From Bacteroidia bacterium (lineage in GTDB: Bacteria; Bacteroidota; Bacteroidia; 2-12-FULL-35-15): a stretch of DNA of 64,000 nt. The stretch covers positions 372,001 to 436,000 of the forward strand of contig JAURXZ010000030.1 in NCBI GenBank assembly GCA_030654175.1, read 5' to 3'. A program made the translations under genes and the position numbers. The notes below the pieces were generated by a model. It did not search any database, was not told where the DNA came from, and was given only the letters and a program-made list of their open reading frames with translations. Of this stretch, positions 35,526 to 44,000 are shown piece by piece (within the stretch, counting starts at the first letter, position 1; every line of letters begins with the position of its first letter).

Positions 35526-36818
35526 TTAAAAAATGATCAATGTTTTTTCTATTGCTTTTTTTAGTGGCGGGTCCACTTTTGCTTTTTCCGCATAAATCCC
35601 CCAATTCCGAATTACATCTGCAATTTGATTTACGATACTATCGGCTTTTTTTATATTCATTAGCTTTGCAAATCCAATCAAATCGGTTTTTGTAATATTT
35701 TTTCTTTTACCATTAATACTTAATGCATGTTGGCTAACCCAATCACTTCCGGGTCGGTATGCATGACAAATATCATATGCTGGAGAGAGCTTCCACTCAC
35801 TGGTTTTGTCCATTATAAATGCAAAATTTTTCGTATGATCATCACAATTACGCCCCATGACATTAAACACCATTCTACGGTATAATTGTTCCGCCTGTGG
35901 ATATGGTAAACCAAGAATTCGCATGGTTTCAAAAAGTTGTTCGTAGCTGTATAAGTCTACTTCATTAAAATCATAATGCTGGAGTGCGCAAAGGCTTTGC
36001 ACGTGTAATTTACCCGTTACGGTAGTTCGGTCAAACCTCCTGGTCATAAAATGCGCTCTTCCGTTTTCTTCCAGCAACCTGCATTCGGTCATTTCTATAC
36101 CAGCCTCCAGCGCCATTAAATGATAAGCCATCTCTACCCGCCCATAACCGTTGGAAGCCCCGAATTGTTTATCAGCAATTCCGTCAAACTTAATCAGCCA
36201 ATGTTCAAACCCCTTTGGTACCTTTGTTTGTCCGCTCAGAACTTTCTTCGTTTTCGGATTATAGGCTATTACCGCTTTAGCTCTTGCCCCTCCGGCAGAA
36301 GTTCCAATCTTTAAAATATCGAGTAATGCCTTTTCTTCATCAAGTGTTAAATCTGTGCTAAAATCTTTCCGTCCTGAAAGTATTCCTTCCGCTACTTCAA
36401 TTAGGCTGCCTATTTCAATTTGGGTGGCTTTATCATTAGTTTTAGGTTGAACCGGCTCAAATTCTAAGGCACCCATTCCTCTGCTTCCTATAAAGCAGAG
36501 GATTTCAATTGGGTTTAAACTGTCTGTTGGTCGACCATGCCTGGTTAACCAATTGTTGATTAGCGCATTACCATATTTATCGGGCAGGATATCGGCCAGT
36601 AAGCCAGGAAGACCTTTAAAAGTTGGAGAATTTCTTAATTCAGGAAAAGAAAATATTTTTTTTTCGGCACGATCTATAGGCATTTTTAAAGGAGCAAGGT
36701 TCCATTTGTTTTTTAAAAAAGACGGGGAATATTCAAATGAGCCTATTCCAGTTTCAGAGTTCCATGCTATAGCTCCTACGCGCTTATTCCAAATGTTGAC
36801 AAAAGCTGTTGTTATCAT
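35526..36818 (-). CDS. hipA: HipA-type serine/threonine kinase toxin
   Basis: A 430-residue HipA family kinase. The N-terminal subdomain (FVNIWNKRVGAIAW) is followed by the glycine-rich GTSAGGARAKAVIAYN, the region QTKVPKGFEHWLIKFDG with the ATP lysine, the catalytic NCDDHTKNFAF and the metal-binding SPAYDICHAY. In E. coli, HipA phosphorylates glutamyl-tRNA synthetase and arrests translation until HipB neutralises it. The ATG at 36818 overlaps the stop of hipB (TAATG), giving coupled translation; a TTG two codons earlier is less likely. All recognisable catalytic residues are present, so the toxin is probably active. Confidence 0.93.
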   Translation of the reverse strand: MITTAFVNIWNKRVGAIAWNSETGIGSFEYSPSFLKNKWNLAPLKMPIDRAEKKIFSFPELRNSPTFKGLPGLLADILPDKYGNALINNWLTRHGRPTDSLNPIEILCFIGSRGMGALEFEPVQPKTNDKATQIEIGSLIEVAEGILSGRKDFSTDLTLDEEKALLDILKIGTSAGGARAKAVIAYNPKTKKVLSGQTKVPKGFEHWLIKFDGIADKQFGASNGYGRVEMAYHLMALEAGIEMTECRLLEENGRAHFMTRRFDRTTVTGKLHVQSLCALQHYDFNEVDLYSYEQLFETMRILGLPYPQAEQLYRRMVFNVMGRNCDDHTKNFAFIMDKTSEWKLSPAYDICHAYRPGSDWVSQHALSINGKRKNITKTDLIGFAKLMNIKKADSIVNQIADVIRNWGIYAEKAKVDPPLKKAIEKTLIIF

Positions 36819-37168
36819 TACCAATCAGATTTGGGCTTCTTCCCTATTTTTTTTGCTTTGGTAGCCCTTTTTCTTTTTGCCTTATCCAGCTCAGCAAGCT
36901 GAATAGGACTGATTTGCTGTTGTATTTCAAATTGCTTTAATACATGTAAAAGGTTTAAAGCGCGGAGTAATTGAATCAGCGTAATGATATTGGACCGCTT
37001 TCCTTGTTCAATCTCACTTATGGTTGATCTGTTGACGTTGGCTTCTTCGGCCAATTGACTTTGGCTTTTATTTTGCTCCAATCGATGGTGCTTAATAAAA
37101 GCGCCAATACTCTCGACTTTAGCATTATCGCTCGCTGCATTCCACTTAGCGTTGGTTTTATCCATCAT
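36818..37168 (-). CDS. hipB: HipB-type antitoxin, XRE-family HTH protein
   Basis: A 116-residue protein with an XRE helix-turn-helix domain (about residues 28-82: KSQSQLAEEANVNRSTISEI, then EQGKRSNIITLIQLLRAL) and a basic tail rich in Lys and Arg (KAKRKRATKAKKIGKKPKSD). It is the promoter-proximal gene of the pair and overlaps hipA. It should bind HipA and repress the operon. Two codons MM start the protein; the first ATG (37166-37168) is used. The basic tail of about 25 residues is longer than in E. coli HipB. Confidence 0.9.
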   Translation of the reverse strand: MMDKTNAKWNAASDNAKVESIGAFIKHHRLEQNKSQSQLAEEANVNRSTISEIEQGKRSNIITLIQLLRALNLLHVLKQFEIQQQISPIQLAELDKAKRKRATKAKKIGKKPKSDW

Positions 37169-37206
37169 TGTGTGTGTTTTTTGGCCTTAGTGATGGCTTT
37201 ATGCGA

Positions 37207-37280
37207 CAAATATACTGTTATTTTGGTTGTTTGGGGTGTAATAGTAGCGTTAAATTATCCAAAGGTTAGGCTAAATTATC
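37207..37280 (-). promoter_or_regulatory. Promoter and possible HipB operator of hipBA
   Basis: On the minus strand TATATTTG (complement of 37207-37214) matches the -7 consensus, 39 nt before hipB. Upstream of it, TAAATTATC occurs twice on the plus strand (37251-37259 and 37272-37280), 21 nt apart or two helical turns. Within this, TATCC-N8-GGCTA (37256-37273) differs by one base from the E. coli HipB operator TATCC-N8-GGATA. Confidence 0.4.
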
Positions 37281-37314
37281 ATCGCCCAGCACTAATTACA
37301 ATGATATCAATCAA

Positions 37315-38367
37315 CTATCGCAAATCAGCATTAATTTCTTTTAACATTTCTGATCCCGGACAAAGATCTGATTTTGTTAATGAATTTAATGGCCTGTCAC
37401 TTGTTTGAAGCATTTCATGAAGGTCGCTGCAATCAGGGTTCACATACAATAAACCCGTTAATATTTCACCTTTTGCTCTTGCATTTTGTACCGCATTCAT
37501 TGCAGATAACCTATCTAACGGATCCCAATCCTGGGCAAGTTTATTTAAAGAGATGTATGACCCATCGTGCATTTTTACTTGTTTGGTAGTCCCTTCCTCA
37601 TACGTTGTGGTAATCTCTGTCATTTCAGGAACAAAATCCACTGTGGCTGTTGCTTCAACATGTTGACGAACATAATCGTAAGATTTAGTTGATCCTACAT
37701 TATTATTAAAAGTAACACAAGGTGAAATTACATTGATAAATGCAAAACCAGGATGATTCAAAGCAGCTTTGATAAGCGGAACTAATTGCGTTTTATCCCC
37801 TGAAAAACTCTGTGCAACAAAAGTAGCACCCAGTTCAATAGATAAACTAGCCAGATCAATGGATTCAAATAAATTAATGTTACCTGATTTATTCTTAGAA
37901 CCCTGATCTGCAGTTGCAGAATCTTGTCCTTTTGTAAGTCCGTAACAGCCATTGTTCATTACGATATAAAGCATATTCAGGTTACGTCTGATGACGTGAA
38001 CAAATTGCCCCATACCAATAGATGCAGTATCTCCATCTCCGGAAACACCTAAATAAATTAGGTCGTTGTTTGCAAGATTTGCGCCAGTAGCAACAGAAGG
38101 CATTCTGCCATGAACCGAATTAAATCCATGCGAATTACTAAGGACATAAGCAGGAGTTTTTGAGGAACAACCTATCCCTGAAAGTTTCGCCAGTTTATGG
38201 GGCTCAATATTCATTTCATAGCAAGCTTGAATGATCCCTGCACTTATTGAATCGTGTCCGCACCCTGCACAGAGTGTAGAAAGGGCACCTTCATAATAAT
38301 CAACAGTGTAACCCAGTTTATTTTTTATAAGTTCAGGATGGCGGAATTTCGGACGGATATATGTCAT
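37315..38367 (-). CDS. korB: 2-oxoacid:ferredoxin oxidoreductase, beta subunit (TPP-binding)
   Basis: A 350-residue subunit. With KorA it converts a 2-oxoacid (most likely 2-oxoglutarate) plus CoA to acyl-CoA and CO2, reducing ferredoxin. The thiamine pyrophosphate motif starts at GVSGDGDTASIGMG and ends at MNNGCYGLTKGQ. Four-cysteine positions typical of the family are visible (CAGCGHDS, SGIGCSSK and C in NVISPCVTF). It is 22 nt downstream of korA and the last gene of the operon. Substrate choice between 2-oxoglutarate and pyruvate is inferred from the two-subunit arrangement with a gamma-alpha fusion, which is typical of KOR. Confidence 0.9.
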   Translation of the reverse strand: MTYIRPKFRHPELIKNKLGYTVDYYEGALSTLCAGCGHDSISAGIIQACYEMNIEPHKLAKLSGIGCSSKTPAYVLSNSHGFNSVHGRMPSVATGANLANNDLIYLGVSGDGDTASIGMGQFVHVIRRNLNMLYIVMNNGCYGLTKGQDSATADQGSKNKSGNINLFESIDLASLSIELGATFVAQSFSGDKTQLVPLIKAALNHPGFAFINVISPCVTFNNNVGSTKSYDYVRQHVEATATVDFVPEMTEITTTYEEGTTKQVKMHDGSYISLNKLAQDWDPLDRLSAMNAVQNARAKGEILTGLLYVNPDCSDLHEMLQTSDRPLNSLTKSDLCPGSEMLKEINADLR

Positions 38368-38389
38368 ACTTTATATTTTAATTCTAGGC

Positions 38390-40222
38390 CTAATTTTTAA
38401 TTTTAAATTCTGGCGAAAATGATAAATTTTTGGTGATCTGCTTGAAAATATTATCAGCAGTGATAGGCATACCATCATAATTAAGAACGGAGATCATTTT
38501 TTGAGGATCAGCTCCTAACTCAATAAGTAACAGGCTTTTCATTTGCGCGTCACGATTTTGTTCAATAACAAACACCTTTTCATGTGAATTGATAAAATCC
38601 TGTACTGTTTCATTAAACGGAAAAGATTTGATACGAATTGCATCAACAAAAATTTGTTTTTGATTCAATAGATCTATCGCTTCTTCAGCAGCATACTGAG
38701 ATGTTCCAAAGAAAAGAATTCCATTTGCAAATTGACTTTGCTCCTGATATAATTGTGGAGCAGGCACTATACTTTTTGCAGTATTCCATTTTTTAATTAA
38801 CCTGTCAACATTTCGCTGGTAGGCCGCTCCGTCTTCGGTATAAGTAGCATATTCGTCACGGGAAGTACCACGGGTAAAAAAAGAACCTTTAGAAGGGTGC
38901 GTTCCAGGATAAGTACGATAAGTAATACCATCATTATCCACATCCAAATATCGGCCGAATTTTACAATTTTATCAAGAGCCGCTGCATCAAGCACTTTCC
39001 CTCTGTTATATTCACGTTTATCGTCCCATACAAATGGAGGAGAAACGTGATCGTTCATTCCCAAATCAAGATCCGTAAGCATGATCACGGGTGTTTGTAA
39101 TTGTTCTGCAAGGTCAAAGGCATCCACCGTAAGATCAAAACATTCTTTAGGGGTTGAAGGAAAAAGTAAAACATGTTTGGTATCACCATGAGAAGCGTAT
39201 GCCGCTTCAAGAATGTCGGATTGTTGCGTTCTGGTTGGCATTCCGGTGGACGGCCCAGTGCGTTGAACATCGATCAATACTGTTGGAATTTCAGCAAAAT
39301 AAGCCAAACCAAGAAACTCATTCATTAATGAAAGTCCGGGACCACTTGTAGCTGTGAATGAACGGGCACCATTCCAATTAGCACCGATCACCATTCCAAT
39401 AGCTGCTAACTCATCTTCAGCCTGAACAATGGCTACATTTTTTTTACCGGTTATTTTATCAACACGAAACTCTCCGGCATAGGAACTGAATGCTTCAACT
39501 ACTGATGTAGACGGGGTAATCGGATACCAGGCAGCAACTGTTGCACCTGCATAAACGGCACCTAACCCACATGCTGAATTACCATCTATCATAATTGAAT
39601 CACCGATCAGGTCACGTCTTTCCACACGGATATCTAAAGGGTATTTAAAATTAGCGTGGATATAATCAACACCTAATTTCAATGCTTTTACGTTAGCCGG
39701 AATTAATTTTTCTTTTCCTTTAAACTGTTCTCCAAGAAGTTCTTCAAGTACAGCAAACTCAATTTCAAAGAGTGCTGCAAGAGCTCCTACGTAAATTATA
39801 TTTTTAAATAGTTGTCGTTGCCTTGGATCGGTATATGCTTCGTTGCACATTAGCATCAGCGGAATACCAATGTAATTAATATCTTCACGAATGTATTGAT
39901 CATGCAGCTTTTTTGAACTGTCGTATAAAAAATATCCACCCGGCCTTACGCTGGCAACATCATTTAACATACTCTGAGGGTTCACAGAAACAACAAGATC
40001 TATCCCTTCTCTGCGACCCAAATAGCCTTTTTCACTGATCCGTACTTCGTACCACGTAGGCAATCCCTGGATATTGGATGGGAAAATGTTTTTAGGTGTA
40101 ACAGGTATTCCCATCCTGAATATTGCTTTGGTAAAAAGAAAATTGGCACTCGCAGAACCTGTTCCGTTTACATTTGCAAATCGTACTACAAAATCGTTTA
40201 CTTTATTATCAATTAATGACAT
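38390..40222 (-). CDS. korA: 2-oxoacid:ferredoxin oxidoreductase, fused gamma-alpha subunit
   Basis: A 610-residue subunit. Residues about 1-190 are the gamma domain (VRFANVNGTGSASANFLFTK and EGIDLVVSVNP); residues about 215-610 are the alpha domain, with GNSACGLGAVYAGATVAAWY, QAEDELAAIGMVIGANWNGA, ATSGPGLSLMNEFLGLA and ADPQKMISVLNYDGMP. This is the fused form common in Bacteroidota and other anaerobe-derived KOR enzymes. The ATG overlaps the end of the upstream flavoprotein gene by 10 nt, indicating coupled translation. Function as in the korB entry. Confidence 0.92.
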   Translation of the reverse strand: MSLIDNKVNDFVVRFANVNGTGSASANFLFTKAIFRMGIPVTPKNIFPSNIQGLPTWYEVRISEKGYLGRREGIDLVVSVNPQSMLNDVASVRPGGYFLYDSSKKLHDQYIREDINYIGIPLMLMCNEAYTDPRQRQLFKNIIYVGALAALFEIEFAVLEELLGEQFKGKEKLIPANVKALKLGVDYIHANFKYPLDIRVERRDLIGDSIMIDGNSACGLGAVYAGATVAAWYPITPSTSVVEAFSSYAGEFRVDKITGKKNVAIVQAEDELAAIGMVIGANWNGARSFTATSGPGLSLMNEFLGLAYFAEIPTVLIDVQRTGPSTGMPTRTQQSDILEAAYASHGDTKHVLLFPSTPKECFDLTVDAFDLAEQLQTPVIMLTDLDLGMNDHVSPPFVWDDKREYNRGKVLDAAALDKIVKFGRYLDVDNDGITYRTYPGTHPSKGSFFTRGTSRDEYATYTEDGAAYQRNVDRLIKKWNTAKSIVPAPQLYQEQSQFANGILFFGTSQYAAEEAIDLLNQKQIFVDAIRIKSFPFNETVQDFINSHEKVFVIEQNRDAQMKSLLLIELGADPQKMISVLNYDGMPITADNIFKQITKNLSFSPEFKIKN

Positions 40223-42000
40223 GCTTTTTTTCCTGCTTTAGTAACGTTATAAAAGAATTTAGTCATATCCCATGCTGATGTAGGGCATCTCTCTGCACAC
40301 AGTCCACAATGAAGACAAACATTTTCATCCTTCGCCATTATCCTGTTGGTGGGTAGTACGCTTGACACATAAATATCCTGACTTAAATTTGTTGCCGGTA
40401 TTTTTAACATAGAACGCAGATCGCTTTCTTCTGCATTATCAGTAAAAGTGATGCATGCAACCGGACAAATATCAACACAGGCATCGCACTCAATACATTT
40501 ATCAGTCGTAAAAACTGTTTGAACATCACAGTTAAGGCAACGTTCAGCTTCTTTGAAACCGGTGATATGATCAAATCCAAGTTCTACTTCTTTCTTGATA
40601 TTTGTAAGCGTCTGTTTTTTATCCGCCTGAGGAACCACATGTCTATCATCATTCACAACTTCACTGTCGAAAGCCCATTCGTGAATACCCATTTTTTGAC
40701 TCACCAGATTTACATACGGTGAAGGGCGAACATTCAAATCCTGATTGGTACACATCAGGTCAATGGAAATAGCACCTTGATGCCCTTGAGCTACAGCGGT
40801 AATTACATTTTTTGGTCCGAATGATGCATCGCCACCAAAAAACACTTTTTTATTTGTAGAAGCGAATGTTACTGCATCAACAACAGGCATACCCCATTTA
40901 TCGAATTCGATACCAAGATCACGTTCTATCCAAGGGAAGCTATTCTCCTGGCCCACTGCAATAAGTACATCATCCGCTTCAATGAAAACATCCGGACCAC
41001 CTTGCGACACTAATTGTCTTTTTCCTTTGTCATCATAAACAGCTTTTACTTTTTCAAACATCATCCCTTTCAACTTGCCATTTTCAACAACAAAAGATTT
41101 AGGAACATGATTATCAATGATAGGAATATCTTCATGAGCAGCATCTTCTTTTTCCCAGGGAGACGCTTTCATTTCTTTGAACGGACTACGCACCACAACT
41201 TTCACTTCTTCCCCACCTAATCTGCGCGCAGTGCGGCAACAATCCATGGCTGTATTTCCGCCACCAAGTACAATTACTTTTTTTCCAATTTCTTTTGTAT
41301 GCTCGAAAGCAACACTTCCCAACCAGTTAATTCCCAGGTGAATATTTGCAGCGCCTTCTTGTCTGCCCGCTAAATCAGGTAAATCTCTGCCTTTTGGAGC
41401 ACCGGTACCAATGAATACAGCATCGTAGTCTTTACTTAATATTTCTTTAAGACTGGATACATACGTATTGAAATGCGTATGAATTCCAAGGTCCAGAATA
41501 TAATTCACTTCTTCGTTAAGTACCGTTTCAGGAAGACGAAAAGCCGGAATCTGGCTTCTCATAAAGCCTCCGCCCGATTTATGCTCATCATATAAATGAA
41601 GCTCGTAACCAATGGTTGCAAGATCACGCGCTACAGTTAGGGAAGCAGGACCAGCACCAATTAAAGCTACCTTTTTACCATTTGATGGAAAAGGAGCTTG
41701 AGGCATGTGTTTTTTTACATCTCCTTTATTATCCGCTGCAACACGTTTTAGACGACAAATTGCAACGGGCTCCTCATCAACGCGACCTCTGCGGCACGCA
41801 GGCTCACAAGGGCGATCGCAAGTACGACCCAGTACACCGGGGAATACGTTAGAATCCCAGTTGATCATATAAGCTTCTGTATATTTTTGTTCCGCAATAA
41901 GTCTTATATATTCAGGAACAGGAGTATGAGCAGGGCAAGCATGCTGGCAATCGACCACTTTATGGAAATATTCCGGGTCATTGATATCTGTTGGTTTCAA
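40213..42000 (-). CDS. GltD-like FAD/NAD(P)-binding flavoprotein with two C-terminal [4Fe-4S] clusters
   Basis: A 595-residue protein. The N-terminal cysteine domain (CQHACPAHTPVPEYI, CDRPCEPAC) binds Fe-S. An FAD Rossmann fold (ALIGAGPASLTVARDL) and an NAD(P) fold (VLGGGNTAMDCCRTARRLGG) follow. At the C-terminus are two ferredoxin-type cluster motifs (CIECDACVDICP and CLHCGLCAERCP). Such proteins pass electrons between NAD(P)H and ferredoxin or other partners. It is the first gene of the kor operon and overlaps korA, so it is likely the electron-transfer partner of KorAB. The start is TTG at 42000, directly after an in-frame TAG; the next in-frame ATG would remove the first cysteine cluster. 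Confidence 0.85.
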   Translation of the reverse strand: MKPTDINDPEYFHKVVDCQHACPAHTPVPEYIRLIAEQKYTEAYMINWDSNVFPGVLGRTCDRPCEPACRRGRVDEEPVAICRLKRVAADNKGDVKKHMPQAPFPSNGKKVALIGAGPASLTVARDLATIGYELHLYDEHKSGGGFMRSQIPAFRLPETVLNEEVNYILDLGIHTHFNTYVSSLKEILSKDYDAVFIGTGAPKGRDLPDLAGRQEGAANIHLGINWLGSVAFEHTKEIGKKVIVLGGGNTAMDCCRTARRLGGEEVKVVVRSPFKEMKASPWEKEDAAHEDIPIIDNHVPKSFVVENGKLKGMMFEKVKAVYDDKGKRQLVSQGGPDVFIEADDVLIAVGQENSFPWIERDLGIEFDKWGMPVVDAVTFASTNKKVFFGGDASFGPKNVITAVAQGHQGAISIDLMCTNQDLNVRPSPYVNLVSQKMGIHEWAFDSEVVNDDRHVVPQADKKQTLTNIKKEVELGFDHITGFKEAERCLNCDVQTVFTTDKCIECDACVDICPVACITFTDNAEESDLRSMLKIPATNLSQDIYVSSVLPTNRIMAKDENVCLHCGLCAERCPTSAWDMTKFFYNVTKAGKKACH

Positions 42001-42064
42001 CTATTTCTCTTTTAAATATTAATAATTCCTTTTTCTATTCTTTGATCGGTTCGTTATCGTTTCT

Positions 42065-42072
42065 CAAAAATA
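42065..42072 (-). promoter_or_regulatory. Putative -7 box of the kor operon
   Basis: TATTTTTG on the minus strand, a TAnnTTTG match about 65 nt before the TTG start at 42000. No -33 element is clear. Confidence 0.35.
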
Positions 42073-42165
42073 TCTAAAATTTCGGAAATAAAAAAATTTG
42101 CGAACATTATAAAAATACTATTTTTAATTTAAACCTACAGTATAGCAAGCTGAAAGGCTACTATA

Positions 42166-43455
42166 TTATTTCAGTCCGTATTTATTTTTATATTTTTGGT
42201 AAAGTTTTTTTTGATCATTATCCAGATCAATGCTGACACCTTTCAAATAAGCCTTTTCCACATTATTGGTTCGCATATCCAGGGCATCACCTGTTGAAAT
42301 AAACAAGTTTGCATCTTTGCCTACTTCTATGCTTCCGGCTGTTTTATCAATTCCCAATATTTTAGCAGTATTTAAGGTAATTGCTTTCAAGGCTTGTTCC
42401 TTTGTTAATCCATAAGCAACTGCTGTTCCAGCCATAAAAGGCAAATTTCGTGTACCCATTGCTTCCATACTACCTTCGTTATTCAGGCAAAATAATACCC
42501 CGGCTTTTTGCAATAAATAAGGAAGTTTAAAAGGTAAATCTGTATCGTCTTCGGGATGTTCCGGCAGATCATGTAAACGGGAAACAATAACTGAAATATT
42601 ATTTTCTTTTAATAGATCCGTTACCATCCAACTGTCTTTCCCGCCAACGATAGCAACTTGTTTTAAGCCATATTGTTTTGCAAAATTCACAGCCTCAATA
42701 ATTTCTTTTACATTGTCAGTATGAATATAAATTGTTTGCCTTCCATTGAAAACCTCTTTCATTGCTTCGAAGCGGAGATTTTTTTCTTCTTTTAATTCAG
42801 ATTCATTATATGCTTTTGCATCAGAAAATAATTTTTTAAGTTCATTTGTTTGTTTTGTATACTCCTTATTTTTTTCATAAGGTCCCGGGTAAATATTGTC
42901 TTCATCCAAAAATTTACGGGTTTGAATTCGTGGCCAGTTGATGTGTAATCCATCATCAATTTTGTACGCAGCATCCTCCCAATTCCAACCATCCAACATC
43001 AATATGCTTGAAGTCCCCGATATCAAACCACCACGTGGTGTTATTTGAGCTAATAAAACCCCATTGCTTCGAATGGTAGGAATAATTTTAGAATCTGTAT
43101 TATAAGCGATCAATGAACGTACATTAGGTAATAAGGTACCAACTTCTTTAAAATCATTTGAAGCACGCACAGCTTCCATTTCAGACAAACCTAAAGTGGA
43201 GTTTGGCGCTATAATTCCCGGATACAGATGCTTTTCAGGTATATCAACAATTTCATCATAAGCTGTTTTATCAATTTTTGCAGTTCTTGCATCGGCAACC
43301 AATATAATTTTTCCATTTTTTATCCCAATAATAGAATTTTGAATTATGCTATCAGTACCTAAATGTGCGATACCATTCATTAGTAAAATGCTTTTTTGCT
43401 GGGCATTTGCTGTGATGGATAAAAAAATGCTGAGGATAAAAAATATTTTTTTCAT
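42166..43455 (-). CDS. Exported amidohydrolase (imidazolonepropionase-like)
   Basis: A 429-residue protein with a signal peptide (MKKIFFILSIFLSITANAQQ). The amidohydrolase fold has the N-terminal strand layer (IIGIKNGKIILVAD), LYPGIIAPNSTLGLSEM at the position where the usual HxH metal site is PG(L/F)IDxHxH, and a C-terminal KEQALKAITLNTAKILGIDK followed by GSIEVGKDANLFISTGD. The canonical HxH motif is not seen (it reads APNSTLG), so the metal site appears degenerate and the protein may not be a typical hydrolase. It is similar to the N-terminal half of 44001-47087 and reads in the same direction. A periplasmic or surface location is predicted. Confidence 0.8.
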   Translation of the reverse strand: MKKIFFILSIFLSITANAQQKSILLMNGIAHLGTDSIIQNSIIGIKNGKIILVADARTAKIDKTAYDEIVDIPEKHLYPGIIAPNSTLGLSEMEAVRASNDFKEVGTLLPNVRSLIAYNTDSKIIPTIRSNGVLLAQITPRGGLISGTSSILMLDGWNWEDAAYKIDDGLHINWPRIQTRKFLDEDNIYPGPYEKNKEYTKQTNELKKLFSDAKAYNESELKEEKNLRFEAMKEVFNGRQTIYIHTDNVKEIIEAVNFAKQYGLKQVAIVGGKDSWMVTDLLKENNISVIVSRLHDLPEHPEDDTDLPFKLPYLLQKAGVLFCLNNEGSMEAMGTRNLPFMAGTAVAYGLTKEQALKAITLNTAKILGIDKTAGSIEVGKDANLFISTGDALDMRTNNVEKAYLKGVSIDLDNDQKKLYQKYKNKYGLK

Positions 43456-43535
43456 TTGCTGTGTACTTTTGGTACGCTGATTTTTATGATAAATTATGAT
43501 GTAGGATGATTTTGATTTGTTAATTAATGGCTTTA

Positions 43536-43940
43536 TTATGATCTAAAGTGTTTTTTAAATTCATTTGATAATACTTTTCTTTTATATTGAGGATCCGTGC
43601 CAAAATTAAGTAGCAATCCAACCTCCATCTCTGTTGCTCTTAAATAATTTACTAACTGGATTTCATGTTCTTCAATTATTAAATCAACTGCTTTTAATTC
43701 AACTATTACTTTATCCTCTACAATAATATCCGCAAAATATGACCCAACAATGTTACCTTCATAATAAACAGTAACTGGTCTTTGGTTCTCACACTTCAGA
43801 TTTAACTTTTTTAATTCGATTGAAAGTGCATTTTCATAAACCTTTTCGTAAAAACCATATCCAATAGTATTATAGACATTAAAAAAGGCTTTTAATATTT
43901 TACCAGTAATTTCCGAATGTTTAAAATTATCAGCTATCAT
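43536..43940 (-). CDS. GxxExxY family protein (PD-(D/E)XK nuclease-like)
   Basis: A 134-residue cytoplasmic protein of the GxxExxY family. The name-giving motif is GFYEKVY, followed by SIELKKLNLKCENQRPVTVY. A PD-(D/E)XK-like core is visible: Asp in SYFADIIVEDK and Glu-x-Lys in VIVELKAVD. The end is QLVNYLRATEMEVGLLLNFG. These proteins are common as single genes in Bacteroidota and other environmental genomes and their function is not known; a nuclease role has been suggested by the fold. It lies between two amidohydrolase genes with no obvious link to them. Confidence 0.88.
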   Translation of the reverse strand: MIADNFKHSEITGKILKAFFNVYNTIGYGFYEKVYENALSIELKKLNLKCENQRPVTVYYEGNIVGSYFADIIVEDKVIVELKAVDLIIEEHEIQLVNYLRATEMEVGLLLNFGTDPQYKRKVLSNEFKKHFRS

Positions 43941-44000
43941 AAAAATATCAAATCATTTTTCATCATATTCAATCATAAAAATCTGCGTACCATTTTTAAT

